This document shows positions 24,901 to 36,417 of a stretch of 64,000 nt of DNA, in pieces. A program made the position numbers and the translations under genes. The notes under the pieces were generated by a model. It had not been told where the DNA came from. It was given only the letters and a program-made list of their open reading frames with translations, and made no database searches. This DNA is from Notospermus geniculatus (Eukaryota > Nemertea > Pilidiophora > Heteronemertea > Lineidae): NCBI GenBank assembly GCA_002633025.1, contig NMRB01001027.1:78156-142155 (forward strand), given 5' to 3'. How positions within the stretch are numbered: the first letter of the stretch is position 1; every line of letters starts with the position of its first letter.

Positions 24901-27834
24901 TCTATGAAAATGAAGAAAAAAAAAACTTCGTCGAAGCGAGGTTGATAAAAAGGCACATGTATATAAAACTCTGTATACGGCGTATAAATCTTTTTCTTCA
25001 AAATTTATACCCACCCAGTGAGACATTGGTGTGGAAGTCAAAAGAAGCTAAAAAATTCATTTTCCATGAAATTTTAGTGTACATTACTAAACAAAATATT
25101 TTAGGGATACTTCGTATACGTGTGCTCGAAAGGGTTATCCTCGAATAAAGCAATGAATATATTCATTGTAGGACAACGCGGTGAGAGGCGATGAGTTCAT
25201 GCGACAAATTCAACCAATCGCAGCCAGTTTGCCCTACATGACATGCGTTGGCAACCATGAAAATGCTTAGTAAGTATTCACGGGCATGTACATGCGTGGT
25301 AACCATTACGTCAAAATACATACATTAGGGAGTTTAAGAAATCAAACGATAAACGTTAACTTTACGACAACGTTATTTTTCATACTACGAATTCACCAGA
25401 TTATACACGTATTATATATTGTATTTTCGGTACAAAAAATAACGTTGTCGTAAAGTTAACGTTTATCGTTTGATTTCTTAAACTCCCTATTATATATAGG
25501 CTACCGTACATGTAGTTTCACCCCTTATGGCGGCAGATGATGATGGTTTTTTGTGCTCCGATGCCTGGAAAACGCATATTTGGCATCTCATTTTCGAAAA
25601 TTTTCTGGGGGCGCCCCTTCCTTTCTGGCAAAATCCTGGACCCGCCCCAGTTAGTTACTTGCTAAAATGCCCAGTGACTAACAAGGGAGCAGGCCTAAGA
25701 AATAAAACTGAATAATAAGAAGTGGAAAATTTTGCACTTTTGCGCGAATTTTTCAATTTCTCAAATTGGGATACCCGGTAGAATATTTCCCCATTTTGAG
25801 AAATTTTCTTTAAATGACATGACATTTTGTCTGATTTTTCGGGCGATATTTCTCGAAATGTGAAAAAATTTTACCCCAATTTGAGAAATTGAAAAATCCG
25901 CGCAAAATGCCAAAATTTCCTACTTCTTATTTTCCACTTTTATTTCTTACTCCCTTAGACCACTGTAAGCTATCAAGGATTTATGAATATCGGCCCTGGT
26001 GCATGGTCATGGGAAAATAAATCGGATCGTCCTCTTTAACTTTTCAGCAATTTCTCAAACTACAAGTACCGATTCACAATGCCGCCAGCCGGTGGGGACG
26101 GTAGGAACCGGTGGTTCAGTTTCGACGTTGGCCCGATTCATTTCGTCGCATGGGACACTGAAGCATTGTACTACACAAACTATGGCACGCAACAAGTTTA
26201 CAACCAATACAAGTGGCTAGAAGATGATCTTACAGTAAGTAGCCTATTATTGTTTCTCATTGAGCGTTTAAAGGAGCACTGTCTGCGATCTCTAATGGGC
26301 AATTTGACTGCCGATGTAGAGGGAGCCACCTAGCGGCAGCAACACGAACAACAAAAATCCATTACAAAATGTACGCAGTAAATCGCCGAAACGTAGTTAG
26401 TCCCTTGGGTTGGAGAGTGGCGCGTTGGCGCCAGCTGTCGCGAAAAAGTAGCAATACCGGGCTCCTTTTAATCCGTTTCACTGTCAAGGCCAATAATTTT
26501 GTAATATGAAAATTTGCAAAACAATTACCTGTACAACTAATTAATTACCTGAACCAACAAATTGGTAATCGTGCAGTGCAGACTAAATCAGTGTTTATTT
26601 TGTTATGTCTCCAGGAAGCCAACAAACATCGCGACGAGAGACCCTGGATCATCACATTCGGTCATCGTCCCATGTACTGCAGTAACAACAAGGATGACAA
26701 TTTGCAGCATTGCCAAAACCCTGACAATACTGTAAGTGTGAGTTATGAGTTGCAGCATTGCCAAAACCCTGACAATACTGTAAGTATGAGTTATGAGTTG
26801 CAGCATTGCCAAAACCCTGACAATACTGTAAGTGTGAGTTATGAGTTGCAGCATTGCCAAAACCCTGACAATACTGTAGGTATGAGACGAGTTGCAGCAT
26901 TGCCAAAACCCTGACAATACTGTAAGTATGAGTTATAAGTTGCAGCATTGCCAAAACCCTGACAACACTGTAAGTATGAGTTATGAGTTGCAGCATTCCC
27001 AAAACCCTGACAACACTGTAAGTATGAGTTATGAGTTGCAGCATTGCCAAAACCTGACAATACTCTAAGTTCATGTAGTAGAGTTATGATGAGTTAAAGA
27101 TGGGGATTTGGCCAAGTGGTTTAGGCGTGCTGCCCCTGACGATTGATGCCTTTAAAGCTGAGACATTCGGAACGACCTGAGGCGAACTGCTTATCTGTCC
27201 ACTGGGCGGCGCATTTCACCTCGGACACAACAAGTCCAAGGCAGCCATATTGTTTATCAACAAACCCACGTGACTGCTGGCGTCAGGGCCGTGGGACTAT
27301 TTTTGCCGAATTTTGGCCTGTTAAGATGTTCCAAGCATATTATATATATACGTACCGGTATCTCACCCAATCTGCCAATTATTCATCCAATAACGCAACG
27401 TTTTTGTGTGACCTACATGTACATGTACATGTACTTAGTTCATGCGTAGGGTTCTCGAGGTGTGATGAGGCGAACCGCATTTGAACTCTCACAAACGGGC
27501 AGCAATCCTTGCGCATTCAAGATGGCTGCCTTGGAATTGTGTCCGAGGGGAAATGCGAGTCTTCACAGAAATTGCCGAGCAGTTGCCTTTGGAAGTTCCG
27601 AATGAAGCTGAGAGTGCAGCATTTCAAAAGGACCAAGTTCTTAACATCTATTCAGCAACCAAAAGCAGGCTGATCTGTTTCCCTCGCTTCATCAGAGTAT
27701 ATGATAATACTATCTAATGCTGTCAATCTCCAGGCGAGAATCGGCGACCCATCACAAAAGCCACCGTGGCCAAACCTAGAGGATATCTTCTACAAACACG
27801 GAGTGGACTTGGAAATCGCCGCCCATGAACACGA
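21908..27834 (+). CDS. Purple acid phosphatase, type B (PAP-B), 3' truncated
   Basis: Same family and product type as PAP-B' (38236-46252). Exons: 21908-22004, 23040-23237, 24104-24286, 24807-24832, 25172-25269, 26048-26234, 26615-26731 and 27734-27834 (cut). Residues 1-18 (MKGILLGVLLGLAVQING) are a signal peptide. Metal-site motifs GDMG, GDFAYN, GNHE and GHRPMYC are present. The sequence breaks off inside AAHEH of the last metal motif; beyond 27834 it no longer resembles a PAP. The missing end (exons 9-10) has its likely match at 56371-57425. Exon 7 ends in a tandem array of its own donor (26704-27070). The break is more likely an assembly join than a natural lesion, since the coding part is otherwise intact. 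Confidence 0.88.
22259..22495 (+). repeat. MITE-3 copy in PAP-B intron 1
   Basis: CTGTCACACTGCAGAGGTAC...AGTTCTCAAAACGTC at the left. The right end is diverged. Confidence 0.65.
22568..22830 (+). repeat. MITE-3 copy in PAP-B intron 1
   Basis: AAGGGCCTGTCACACTGAAG at the left and CTCAGTGTGATTGGGGCATT at the right. It is in tandem with the copy just upstream, same orientation. Confidence 0.7.
23700..24061. mobile_element. 362-bp insertion flanked by a 10-bp direct repeat
   Basis: ATTTGTTGGT lies on both sides (23690-23699 and 24062-24071), and the partner copy has one TTTGTTGGT near 40000. No clear inverted termini. It sits in PAP-B intron 2 and ends 42 bases before exon 3. Its class is unresolved. 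Confidence 0.6.
25327..25488. mobile_element. MITE-1 insertion absent from the partner copy
   Basis: Direct repeat ATT on both sides (25324-25326, 25489-25491). The partner reads straight through as ACATTATAGG near 41790. Located in PAP-B intron 5, 57 bases after the donor. Confidence 0.8.
26267..26470. repeat. MITE-5 copy (pair of 43185-43390)
   Basis: AAAGGAGCACTGTCTGCGAT...GGGAGCCACCTAGCGGCAGC at the left and AGCAATACCGGGCTCCTTTT at the right. In PAP-B intron 6. Confidence 0.7.
26704..27070 (+). repeat. 48-bp tandem array carrying repeated exon end and splice donor (8 units)
   Basis: Units start with GCAGCATTGCC at 26704, 26752, 26800, 26848, 26894, 26942, 26990 and 27038. Each reads LQHCQNPDNT followed by GTAAGT (unit 4 GTAGGT; unit 8 lost the GT). 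Units 1-4 keep the reading frame; unit 4 is 46 bases long and shifts it. Seven possible donors result, of which the first four give in-frame extensions of 0, 16, 32 or 48 residues. The partner array at 43631-43950 has 7 units. Confidence 0.92.
27098..27150 (+). repeat. tRNA-like A-box fragment in PAP-B intron 7 (pair near 43974)
   Basis: TTGGCCAAGTGGTTTAGGCG strongly resembles the 5' part of a leucine/serine-type tRNA with its A box. No B box follows at tRNA spacing, so it looks like a SINE head or a broken tRNA copy. Confidence 0.45.
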
Positions 27835-27970
27835 ACGCTGACAAATGAGGTGGCGCCCTCCTGACCTCGTGGGGCCTATCATGTTCTGAGCCTTCGTTTG
27901 AGGTATTTGCAGGGCGTTTGCAATTCTATTGCTCGCCGCATGAGGGCTTTTTGTTCGTTCACGTCAGCTT
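27835..27970. other. Junction between cut PAP-B and 5'-truncated PAP-A'
   Basis: About 136 bases matching neither copy. To the left PAP-B stops inside exon 8. To the right the type-A match begins inside an intron. Two genes are broken at one point. Confidence 0.85.
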
Positions 27971-28603
27971 TAAGCTTGAATTCTAGACTGGGTTTGAACC
28001 TGTTCAAAAATATTTTGGGCTGATATGCCCAGGATATGACTGATTTCGTATCCGTCGTATTTGCCAGATAAGGGTGGGAGCGAAAAATATGACTGAATTT
28101 TGCTCTGATTTGTAATTCCGTTACCGGAGAATTGCCCAACATCTACATGTATAACACTGAATGTAAACAATGAAGTCATGACACATCATCTACATGTATA
28201 AAGCATGAAATCTGCGAGACTAAATTGATGCCCGCCAGGTATCATTTTTGGACAGGAATTCATGACTTCCTTAACCCAAAAATCAGGAAGTATTGGGGCT
28301 TTTCTTGCAAGTCTAAATGTACTTCATAAGCTTAAATACATTAGAAGTTTAAAATTGTTTGGAAGTAATGACTTCCTGGAACCTAAAATTCAGTATTTTG
28401 ACTTCCGTGACTTCCAAACTCCCTCTAACTAAACCCCTGTATTAGGGGCCTGGGCTTCGATGCTGTTATCGTGATGATGATGAAACATAAAGACCAACTT
28501 GTAAGCCTTTATTGAACATATTACAATACATGTACAAAAAATGATAACTTGGTGTAGAATAAGCATTAAGAATCTTTTACCGTAGTAATTTATTTCTTGC
28601 CAG

Positions 28604-31600
28604 AGCGACCGACAGATATGACATTTACCTGGGTGACCTTCACGGATACCGACTCCATCGTAGAGTACGGGCTTCTGCCTGAGACACTGGACATGTCCGC
28701 AAAGGGTTACTCGGAGATGTTTATAGATGGTGGCAAAGAAAAGAGGATACTCTTCGTGCACAGAGTCAATGTCATTGACCTTCAACCTGGTGCAACATAC
28801 GGTTAGTACCAAGTACGATTCTGATTGAACCTGCAAACGTGAATATGATGACGAACAGGTGTGGAAGGAAATGTAGTCCTAGGAAAGCATGTCCGAGTTA
28901 CAATAGTCTGCTATTGTAAGGTTATATTCGAATGGTCATAGTTTCTAGCCATGTGATACCCATATCCCTGGAGGACCAATTAGGACCTCGAACACCTAGA
29001 TTCCAGAGGGACTTCCTACCACACGTGCAACTGAACTTTGACTCATGCGTGCAAAAAAGCAAGGTCATCTTAGCCCCTTGCAAGCCGGTATCAAAGGAAA
29101 CAATGTCCCCAGAAAAATCCGTCCCAAGAACAAAATATCCTATTGTTACATTCTAATCTCTGGTGATTGGTGTCTGTACCCATGCACCTTAATCCGTCAT
29201 TGAACAATGGAAGCGGACACTTCTTTACAGGGGGACATTCTTTACTGTTACATCTGCATCTTTTGATCAAACCCTCCTACATGTAGTTGCATTTAAAAGT
29301 GGTGATGCCTTTTTAATTTCAGTGTACCATGTTGGCAGTCCAAACGGCTGGAGTTCGCTGTATACGTTCCATGCCATGAAAAACGGTACCGACTTCTCCA
29401 CGACCTTTGCCCTCTACGGTGACCTTGGCAATATCAACGGTCAATCTACGGGACTTCTTCAGAAAATGGCTGAAACTGGCCAGTATGACTTTGTGGTGCA
29501 CACAGGAGACTTCGCCTATGACTTGCATGATGTGAGTTCGATTTTACAGTCGTACCCCTGGTACCCTATTTCATAATTGGTTCAACCCTCAAAAATGGTT
29601 CAAAATATTTCGTGGTAAAATAACGTAGACTGTGCACGAGAATGACACATCAAAATTGCAGTTGTAAGATCACAAAGATCTGGCTTTGCCACTGGGATCT
29701 AGCGCTAGCATTAGGGAGGTTAAGAAACCAACCGATGAACGTAAACTTTTCCACAACGTTATTTTTCATACTGCACATTCACCAGATTTATTATATTGCA
29801 TTTTCGGTGCAAAAATAACGTTGTCGTTAACGTTTACGTTAATCGTTTGATTTCTTAACCTCCCTCACACTATCTTATCAAAAACGTCAGTGTGAGGACT
29901 TCTAAAAAGTCAAAAGTCTAAAATTTGGGTCTATAGTCTGATATCAACTACGGTAGAGGTTATCATCCGATTTGACACTTTAACCCAAGTCTGGAAACCT
30001 TCCAGTAGAACTCACATGAGCGGCCCACTGAGCGCTGCAATCAGTAACATTTCCGCTACAACCTGGGTGGAGAGACGCCAGTGAGGCAACGAGACTTGCC
30101 CAATGTCTCACGCCCAGTGAGATTCGAACCCGGGACCATCTGACCGCTAATCTGAGGCCCGGACCACTACATCACCGTGGCTCCCCACCGCGGCTCGGAG
30201 ATATCAACAGCTGTGTGGTGAGGTACTGACTGGTTAGCAATTGCTGGACCCCTCTGTGGCCTTAGAACTGCGATTTTGGTGTATTAAACTCCTGCATAAT
30301 TTAATTGGTACAGAAACAGACCGCTTGTTGGTCGTCATCTGATGTCGTCAAGTCAAAACAGTAGGCCTATGCACATAATTTAACGAATTATTAGTGCAGA
30401 CATGTTTAAATAAATATGCCATTCAGCATTTTTTCACAATTTCATTTTTTTGACAAAGTCGACTTTTGTCGTGAAAGGGATAAGGGTTAACGCATGTCTG
30501 ATTGCTTCTATAGGAAAATGCGAGGAAAGGAGACCAATTTATGAGACAGATAGAACCCATTGCAGCATACGTTCCATATATGACCTGCGTCGGAAATCAT
30601 GAGGCAGCATAGTAAGTTAATGAATGATTGGCATCCTGGTCGTCTTTCTGTTCACGAAGTGCTCAAAAGGAAAAGAAATACCAATTAAACAAGTCTGGTT
30701 ATTCTCAACTCATTTGCTCTTTGTCTCATAACTACTGTTTTGATACGGTCTTCCGTCATGTCCGTGCTGTCAGGATCATTGTATGTACATGTATGTGATT
30801 GCTGATAATTACATGTAGGAACATCGCTAAAGAGAGCTTGTGTGCAGTTACGTATGTAGACCTACGGGACGGTGTGAAAGGAATGGTAGTCCTAAAAAGT
30901 CTTACAATAGTCTGCTATTGTAAGGCAACAGATTGGCCATACCAGTAGTTCCATAGCGTATAATCCCTCGTTTGGACAATAACGCCGGATTTAGAATCGA
31001 GGGGTCCTATTCATAAAGCGGTTCTATCGTTAGAACCGTCTTCAGCCGGTGTCATAGAATGTAATGCCCCCGATATCAGATGCCCGCTTCTTTTGCTCAG
31101 GGGACATCTGGTAACAGAAGTTCTGTTTGTCAGTGCCCGGCTGACCCTTAATCCGTCAGAATCTACTGTTGTGGGGCACCTCATATCGGGGGGCGTGACA
31201 TTCTACGACACCGGTTCCAAGTGCAGTGGTTGACCACACTTGGAACCGGCTTAAGACGGTTCTATAGAACCGCTTATGACTACGACCCAACGGAACTTAG
31301 ATTGCTGTCTCACCTGTTTGGACACCACGCTGAAGATCGTAGATTTAACTTTTAAGCCTATAACTAAATCTAAAATTATCAATATTAATCGTCCTACAAA
31401 AAGAACCTGCAAATAAAAAAAATTACTTGGTGAGTGAGAAATGTGAATATCTCCTGACAACTAAGGTACATGTATTTCTTTGTTACAGTAATTTCTCCAA
31501 CTACAAGTACCGTTTTACAATGCCAAATGCTGGCGGCGATGGTCGAGGGTTATGGTACAGGTAATTACCAGTTGTTCTTCAGATGATGTCTTCCCTTTTC

Positions 31601-34600
31601 GCCTTTTCCCAATTCGCCTCCCTTTTTCCATTTCGCCTTAATCCCATTTCGCATTATTCCCATATCGCTTCCCATATCACCTACTCCCATTTCGCCTTTT
31701 CCCTTATTGCCTTATTCCCATTTCGCCTTTTTACCTGTTTCACCACTTCCCATTTCGCCTTATTTGCGAATATCCCGTACTTTACCTCTTAGGCTCCATT
31801 TCCATAGAGTTCACGTTGANAGTGTGTTTTGCTCCCAGAAAATAGGCCCTAGGCCGTTCTCTCTGGTAGCGCAGATTCTGATTATTCCTGACGAGCAAAT
31901 TCTACAACTGCGATACAAAAGCCTTTTAAAGCCTTTTTAAAGGCTTTTCTCTTCCCTTTTAAAAAGGACGTTGTGACACCACCTTTCCAATTCTAATCCC
32001 AATCCACAGTTACAGCAATAAGAGGCGAACCTGTGCAAAACATTGGAAATGATAAAGATACTCTGATGAACGTGTACATGTAGGCCCGTATTTTAGAATG
32101 CTCTTCAAGATAAAGGCGTTCCTCAAGGCTATTGTTCTCAACAGGAGAACAATAGCCTTGAGGAACCCCTTTACCTTGAGGAGCATTCTAAAATACGGGC
32201 CGTAGTTTCACATTCTATCTCAAGATTGGTAAGTCAATCTTGAGTGCGGGCCAACAATAGTTGAACACAGCTTTAGAATGCTGCTCAACGTAAGGAGTTC
32301 CTCAAGGCTATTGTCCTCAACATGAGAACAAAAAGCCTTGAGGAACTCCTTTACGTTGAGCAGCATTCTAAAATACGGACCAATGTATTCCTACTATTTT
32401 CAGAAAGCAAATTTAAATCGAGAAGAGCGTCCGTGGATTATTACCTTCGGGCACAGACCAATGTACTGCAGCAACTTTGTCCACGGACAAAGCTCATTGG
32501 ACCATTGCGTCAATCCGTCAAATCCGGTAGGTCATCATTAATTTTTACCGCCAGCAGCAATCACTGTCATGTCACTGATAAGCTGGTGCAATGACATACA
32601 TACATGTAGGCTATGCTTGATTTGACTGTATTTGAAAACATGCAAGATGGTGGATATAAACCGGATTGTTTCACATTTGCCGAGGCGACTACATTGTATG
32701 ACTAGAAAAAACGAACAATCAGTATTCCATTGCAAAAAGATGCAAAAATGCACAGTATAGGTGTAAAAGTAGGGCCTACCTCAAGAATGCACTGGTAAAA
32801 ATGGTGTTGTTTTTTTTAAATGATGTTAGTTTTCCCTTGCAAAAAGATGTACATGTAAAGATGCACATGTAATGTACACAAACATGTACGTACGTCAAGA
32901 AACGGTGATTTTTCATCGTTTCGACGGGGCCCCGCTGCCATCTTGGATTTCTACGCAGAATTGGTAGGAAAAGTCTCGGATCTCGTGACCAATCACATCA
33001 ACCAGTGAGATGTTGTGGTGAGTCTACCAGATTAGGCAGGCACACGCCATAGAAATCCAAGATGGCGCAGGGTGTTGTCGAAACGCTGAATCAGTGTTCT
33101 TCTGTAGGCCTAAACATTTCCTTTGGTTTTCATTACTTTCATCTTCTGCCACACCGATAGATCAGGGTTGGCGATCCAAGGAAGGGCTGGCAAGGTCTCG
33201 AAAGTCTCTTCTACAAATACGGTGTTGATGTGGAGGTCGCTGCTCACGAACACTCCTTCGAGAGGATGTGGCCTGTCTTTAATATGAGGGTCTGCAACGG
33301 CAGCCGTTCGGCCCCCTACACAAACCCAAATGCTCCAGTACACTTGGTCACTGGATCGGCGGTGAGTAACTTGCGTGATTGGTTTTATGCGATACAACAG
33401 GGAGGTTTAAAATCAAACGATAAACGTAAACTTTACGACAACGTTATTTTTCATACAACACATTAAGCAGATTTTACATGTATGTTGCATTTTCGGTTCA
33501 AAAAAACGTTGTCGTTGACGTTACGGTTTATCGTTTGATTTCTAAACCTCCCTTGGTTCTATAATTATGAAATCTTTCTTAGTGGAAGTTCAACACAAAT
33601 TCGTCTGAGTCATCATAAAGAATTTCGTCTAATTACGCCATGCCTCCTATTCTATCAAATGAGATAAGTCCCCGGTCAATGGCATTATTCTAGCAGGGAG
33701 GTACATATAAGTCTACCTTATCGACGTTTTTTCGTGGATCCAGAACATCGGTAGAAAACTGCAAATGACGTTGCTAGACATGAAATTCGTAATTTTCGCA
33801 TTCTTTTCAGGGAAACTCTGAAGGCCAGGCTCATTTCTTTCGGATACCTTGGGTGTGGAGCGCAACACACACGGATGATTATGGTTTCAACCTGGTGAAG
33901 GTCTTCAACAAGACGCATATGAAAATTCAATACATCTCCACAGATAAGGTACGCGCTGGTCACCTACAAAATGGATACGTTTTTTAACGAGAAAAGTCGC
34001 GAGGAATCTGAATTAACCATACATCAACATACGTGCATTACGCACAAGCTCCGACTTTCACTGCAACGACATCTATGTAAGCCCATAATGCCAGTGATGC
34101 GTTTGATAGTGTTATAACATGCTTGGACAATGAACGGCCAAGACGTCATTTGGGAGAACTACAGTATATGTAGTTGACCAACATCTTTGTTGGAAAGTCT
34201 ATCGTCAGCCTACAATCGAAGGCAAATACGAAGCCAAATGTGCAGTCATGTTCTATAGCCCAGTTCACACTGCCACGATTCCGACCACGATGCCTCTACG
34301 AAATGCTTTCGTGGTGTTCCTATAGGCTTCGTGATGCCTTCCTACAGACTTCTTGTTTTTCGTGATAATCCGCACCCATTGTAACACTAAGGCCACGATC
34401 CCTCTACGAAAATATTTCAGAGGATTCGTAGAGGCAACGTGGTCGGAATCGTGGCAGTGTGAACTGGGCTTTAGAAACATCTTCGCCATTGGTGGAAATC
34501 ACGTCTCGCTTGTCCACTACGGCGATCGAATGCGCAGTTGCAACGCTACTCAGTTGCAAAGCAAGTCGCAAAGCAAAATCAGGTTGAAAATCAAGGTGGA

Positions 34601-34915
34601 TTCCCCACTTTTGCAGTATGATCCCCTACCCTACACTGTTCATTACAAGTGGCGTGAGCCTGAATTCTGTTAAATGCTGTATTTCAGGATGGTAAGGTAA
34701 TGGACGACATAATGTTGATCAAAGAAAAACGCGGAGAGGACGTCTACACCTGCCACATGAGTATGGACGATGATTACGATGAACGAAAGAAGAACGAGTT
34801 TGAAAAGGTGGTCAATTATTTTGAATACAAAGCACGAAAGTTACGAGAAAAGCAAAGAAAAATGAAGATTGTTGATGATTTTTATTTTGAGGAAAGAGCA
34901 AGGGAGCGTTTATGA
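28604..34915 (+). CDS. Purple acid phosphatase type A, second copy (PAP-A'), no exon 1
   Basis: Exons: 28604-28801, 29323-29531, 30514-30611, 31489-31560, 32404-32526, 33161-33361, 33811-33948 and 34688-34915, each the same length as in PAP-A. The motifs GDLG, GDFAYD, GNHE, GHRPMYC and AHEHSFERMW are kept. It lacks the signal-sequence exon because the copy starts within intron 1. It also lacks the same 115-nt core exon between 31560 and 32404, where a low-complexity TTTCGCC tract and two MITE-7 foldbacks now lie. So the exon loss predates the split of the two copies, or is fixed in both alleles. Coding differences from PAP-A include K to M and T to I in the FN3-like domain and F to I after GDLGN. 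Confidence 0.78.
28856..29255. repeat. MITE-6 long copy (pair of 11750-12139)
   Basis: GGTGTGGAAGGAAATG at the left and ACATTCTTTACTGTTACATC at the right; same merged layout as its pair. Confidence 0.55.
29713..29865. repeat. MITE-1 copy (pair of 12576-12728)
   Basis: Ends TTAGGGAGGTTAAG and CTTAACCTCCCT; small substitutions relative to its pair. Confidence 0.85.
29990..30193 (-). repeat. tRNA-derived SINE-like element (pair of 12868-13052)
   Basis: B box GGGTTCGAATCTC (30119-30131) and A-box-like GGTGATGTAGTGGTCC on the minus strand, with about 35 bases between. This copy is cleaner than its pair. Confidence 0.5.
31015..31280. repeat. Foldback without the nested insert (empty form)
   Basis: CATAAAGCGGTTCTAT at the left and ATAGAACCGCTTATGA at the right, with the inner pair ATGTAATGCCCCCGATATCA / CATATCGGGGGGCGTGACAT. 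It is the pre-insertion form of 13820-15175. Confidence 0.65.
31586..31990. repeat. TTTCGCC-rich low-complexity insertion
   Basis: Degenerate CCCATTTCGCCTT units fill about 31590-31790, followed by an AAAGGCTTTT palindromic stretch. One undetermined base at 31819. Absent from the partner intron at about 15487. Confidence 0.7.
32083..32201. mobile_element. MITE-7 insertion, 119 bp, absent from partner
   Basis: Ends GGCCCGTATTTTAGAATGCT and inverse. GTA is duplicated on both sides (32080-32082, 32202-32204); the empty site with one GTA is at 15576-15578. Confidence 0.85.
33399..33553. repeat. MITE-1 copy (pair of 17350-17504)
   Basis: Appears identical to its pair over the arms; in the intron after the PAP-A' HxH exon. 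Confidence 0.85.
34257..34472. mobile_element. 216-bp foldback insertion, absent from partner
   Basis: Arms of about 33 bases, AGCCCAGTTCACACTGCCAC... and inverse. The partner reads GTTCTTAGAAAC without it near 18236. A three-base TTA-type duplication is possible, but the left side reads TAT. Confidence 0.8.
34473..34605. repeat. MITE-4 partial copy (pair of 18239-18365)
   Basis: Same fragment as in the partner, immediately after the 216-bp insertion. Confidence 0.6.
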
Positions 34916-36299
34916 TGTTTTTCTTGGTATTTTATCAATTAGCACGATGTGTTCGAAGGTAGATGAATTCTTTTATGACTGCTGCTGTAAAGGCCAGGAC
35001 TGGGTTGTTCAAAACACCGTTTGTGCCACATGTATATCCCCTGTACGTACATGTATTTTGGCGTTATCTCTAACGTGGCGTTTTATGTAATTGCAATAAG
35101 CTCAAATGATGGCGATAACGCCAAAATACATACATGTATAGCACTAACGTTACGTTAGTGACAATAAATGCTGTTTTGAACAACCGGGCCCTCCCCTTGC
35201 CTCCAAAACTGGCTTTGCATTACCGAACGATTAATTTGGCAGAACGCATACTGCAATCTTGATTTCATTTTATGCATTTGGAACTTGTTTCCTGATCAAA
35301 GAAGAAAAATGTGTTTGTTTTTCTTCCGAACAAGAATGTATGAGAATAAATAACTTCTAAACAATTTTATTCCAGAATCGTAGGCCTATACCTCTCAGAA
35401 TGTTCTAACTCTTCAGGGAAGAAATTGCGATCTACATGTTCCGTGTTTTAAATGATATTGAAGTTTTATTTGCTTTAAAAATCGTGTATATGCCGTATTC
35501 AAGTCGACTTTCATAGGATTTTGATGTTTACATGTAATTTATTCTGTTTTAATAATGACGTACATGTATGCACTTCACATTCAATTTCATGAAATTGGCA
35601 TGCCAACTGCAAACGTACGTACAGGAGACACCACAAAATGACAATCTAACGCCGAGAAATATAGGTACATGTACACAATGTATGATCAGGATGATCAAGT
35701 CGAAGCATTTTCAAAAATACCAATAAAACTGTGATTTTGTTACATGTATCTTCTGCTAACGTTATTGTCTTAATTATTTTGGAAGTGGTTATTTGGCAAG
35801 CAAATGCTTGCCGAATTACAGAAATTTGGTCTTAGATGGCAAGCAGACAATAATGAATATTAATTAGACCTCATTAATTATGCAAACAGAAGACGAAGAT
35901 GGCGTCCTCCGACTCGCCGTCGCAGCCCTCGCGAAAAGGCATCGAAAAGTTGCGATTGGGAGTAGGCTATGCCTCCAACGAAGATTTTAAGACATTTTAA
36001 GGCATCGAACTGTTTATTTGCACAGTTATCTGCTGTGTATGCAGTAGTAAGCGTACAGTCTTCGATGCACGTCTAGCTCATTAATTATGCAGCGCTCCTG
36101 CAGAGCAGCTGGCACGGCAGAAAATATCGTTTAGTGGAGGGGGCCTTGCGAAAGGAGCCACCTACAAGCGATTTTCAGATGAAAGTGGTTATTCATCGAC
36201 CCTGGTTTGCCAAACAGTACGCCAAGTTTGGCAAAGCGACGAGTTGCCCGCATTGTCCTGAACCAGGTAATAAATTCCCACCGCATGCCTGCCACCAGT

Positions 36300-36360
36300 T
36301 GACTAGCGCAGTGCACAGAGTGATGGGCCAGCAACTCGAATGTGGCGGGTTCGAAACTTG
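36300..36360 (+). repeat. tRNA-derived SINE head
   Basis: TAGCGCAGTGCACAGAGTG (A-box-like) is followed after about 35 bases by GGGTTCGAAAC (B box). This is the best polymerase III promoter pair in the window. A T-rich tract follows and runs into the gap, so the element's 3' part is unseen. Confidence 0.55.
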
Positions 36361-36417
36361 TGTGATCACACTCGTGATTTTTTTCATTTTTTTTTCTTTT
36401 TTCTTGTTTTGTCCTTT

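Larger units (their letters stand above)
21428..27834 (+). repeat. Segmental copy B (partner 37758-44684)
   Basis: Matches from CGTTTTTCCTTAAAACGACG to the middle of PAP exon 8, where the match stops at CATGAACACGA. Exon lengths are identical in the two copies; introns differ mainly by inserted elements. Confidence 0.9.
27971..35780 (+). repeat. Segmental copy A' (partner 10925-20712)
   Basis: Contains PAP-A' and its 3' flank. It begins in what is intron 1 of PAP-A, so exon 1 (8900-9026) has no counterpart here. Confidence 0.9.

Noticed and set aside
26704-27070. CRISPR-like array
   Set aside because: Units are contiguous with no unique spacers and lie in a eukaryotic gene; it is a minisatellite.
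26603-27074. Long minus-strand open frames with repeated CQGFGNAATHNSYLQY
   Set aside because: They are the complement of the 48-bp donor array; the open frame follows from the unit being a multiple of three.
27098-27150. Functional tRNA gene
   Set aside because: The A-box half is convincing, but no B box, T arm or acceptor complement follows at the right distance.
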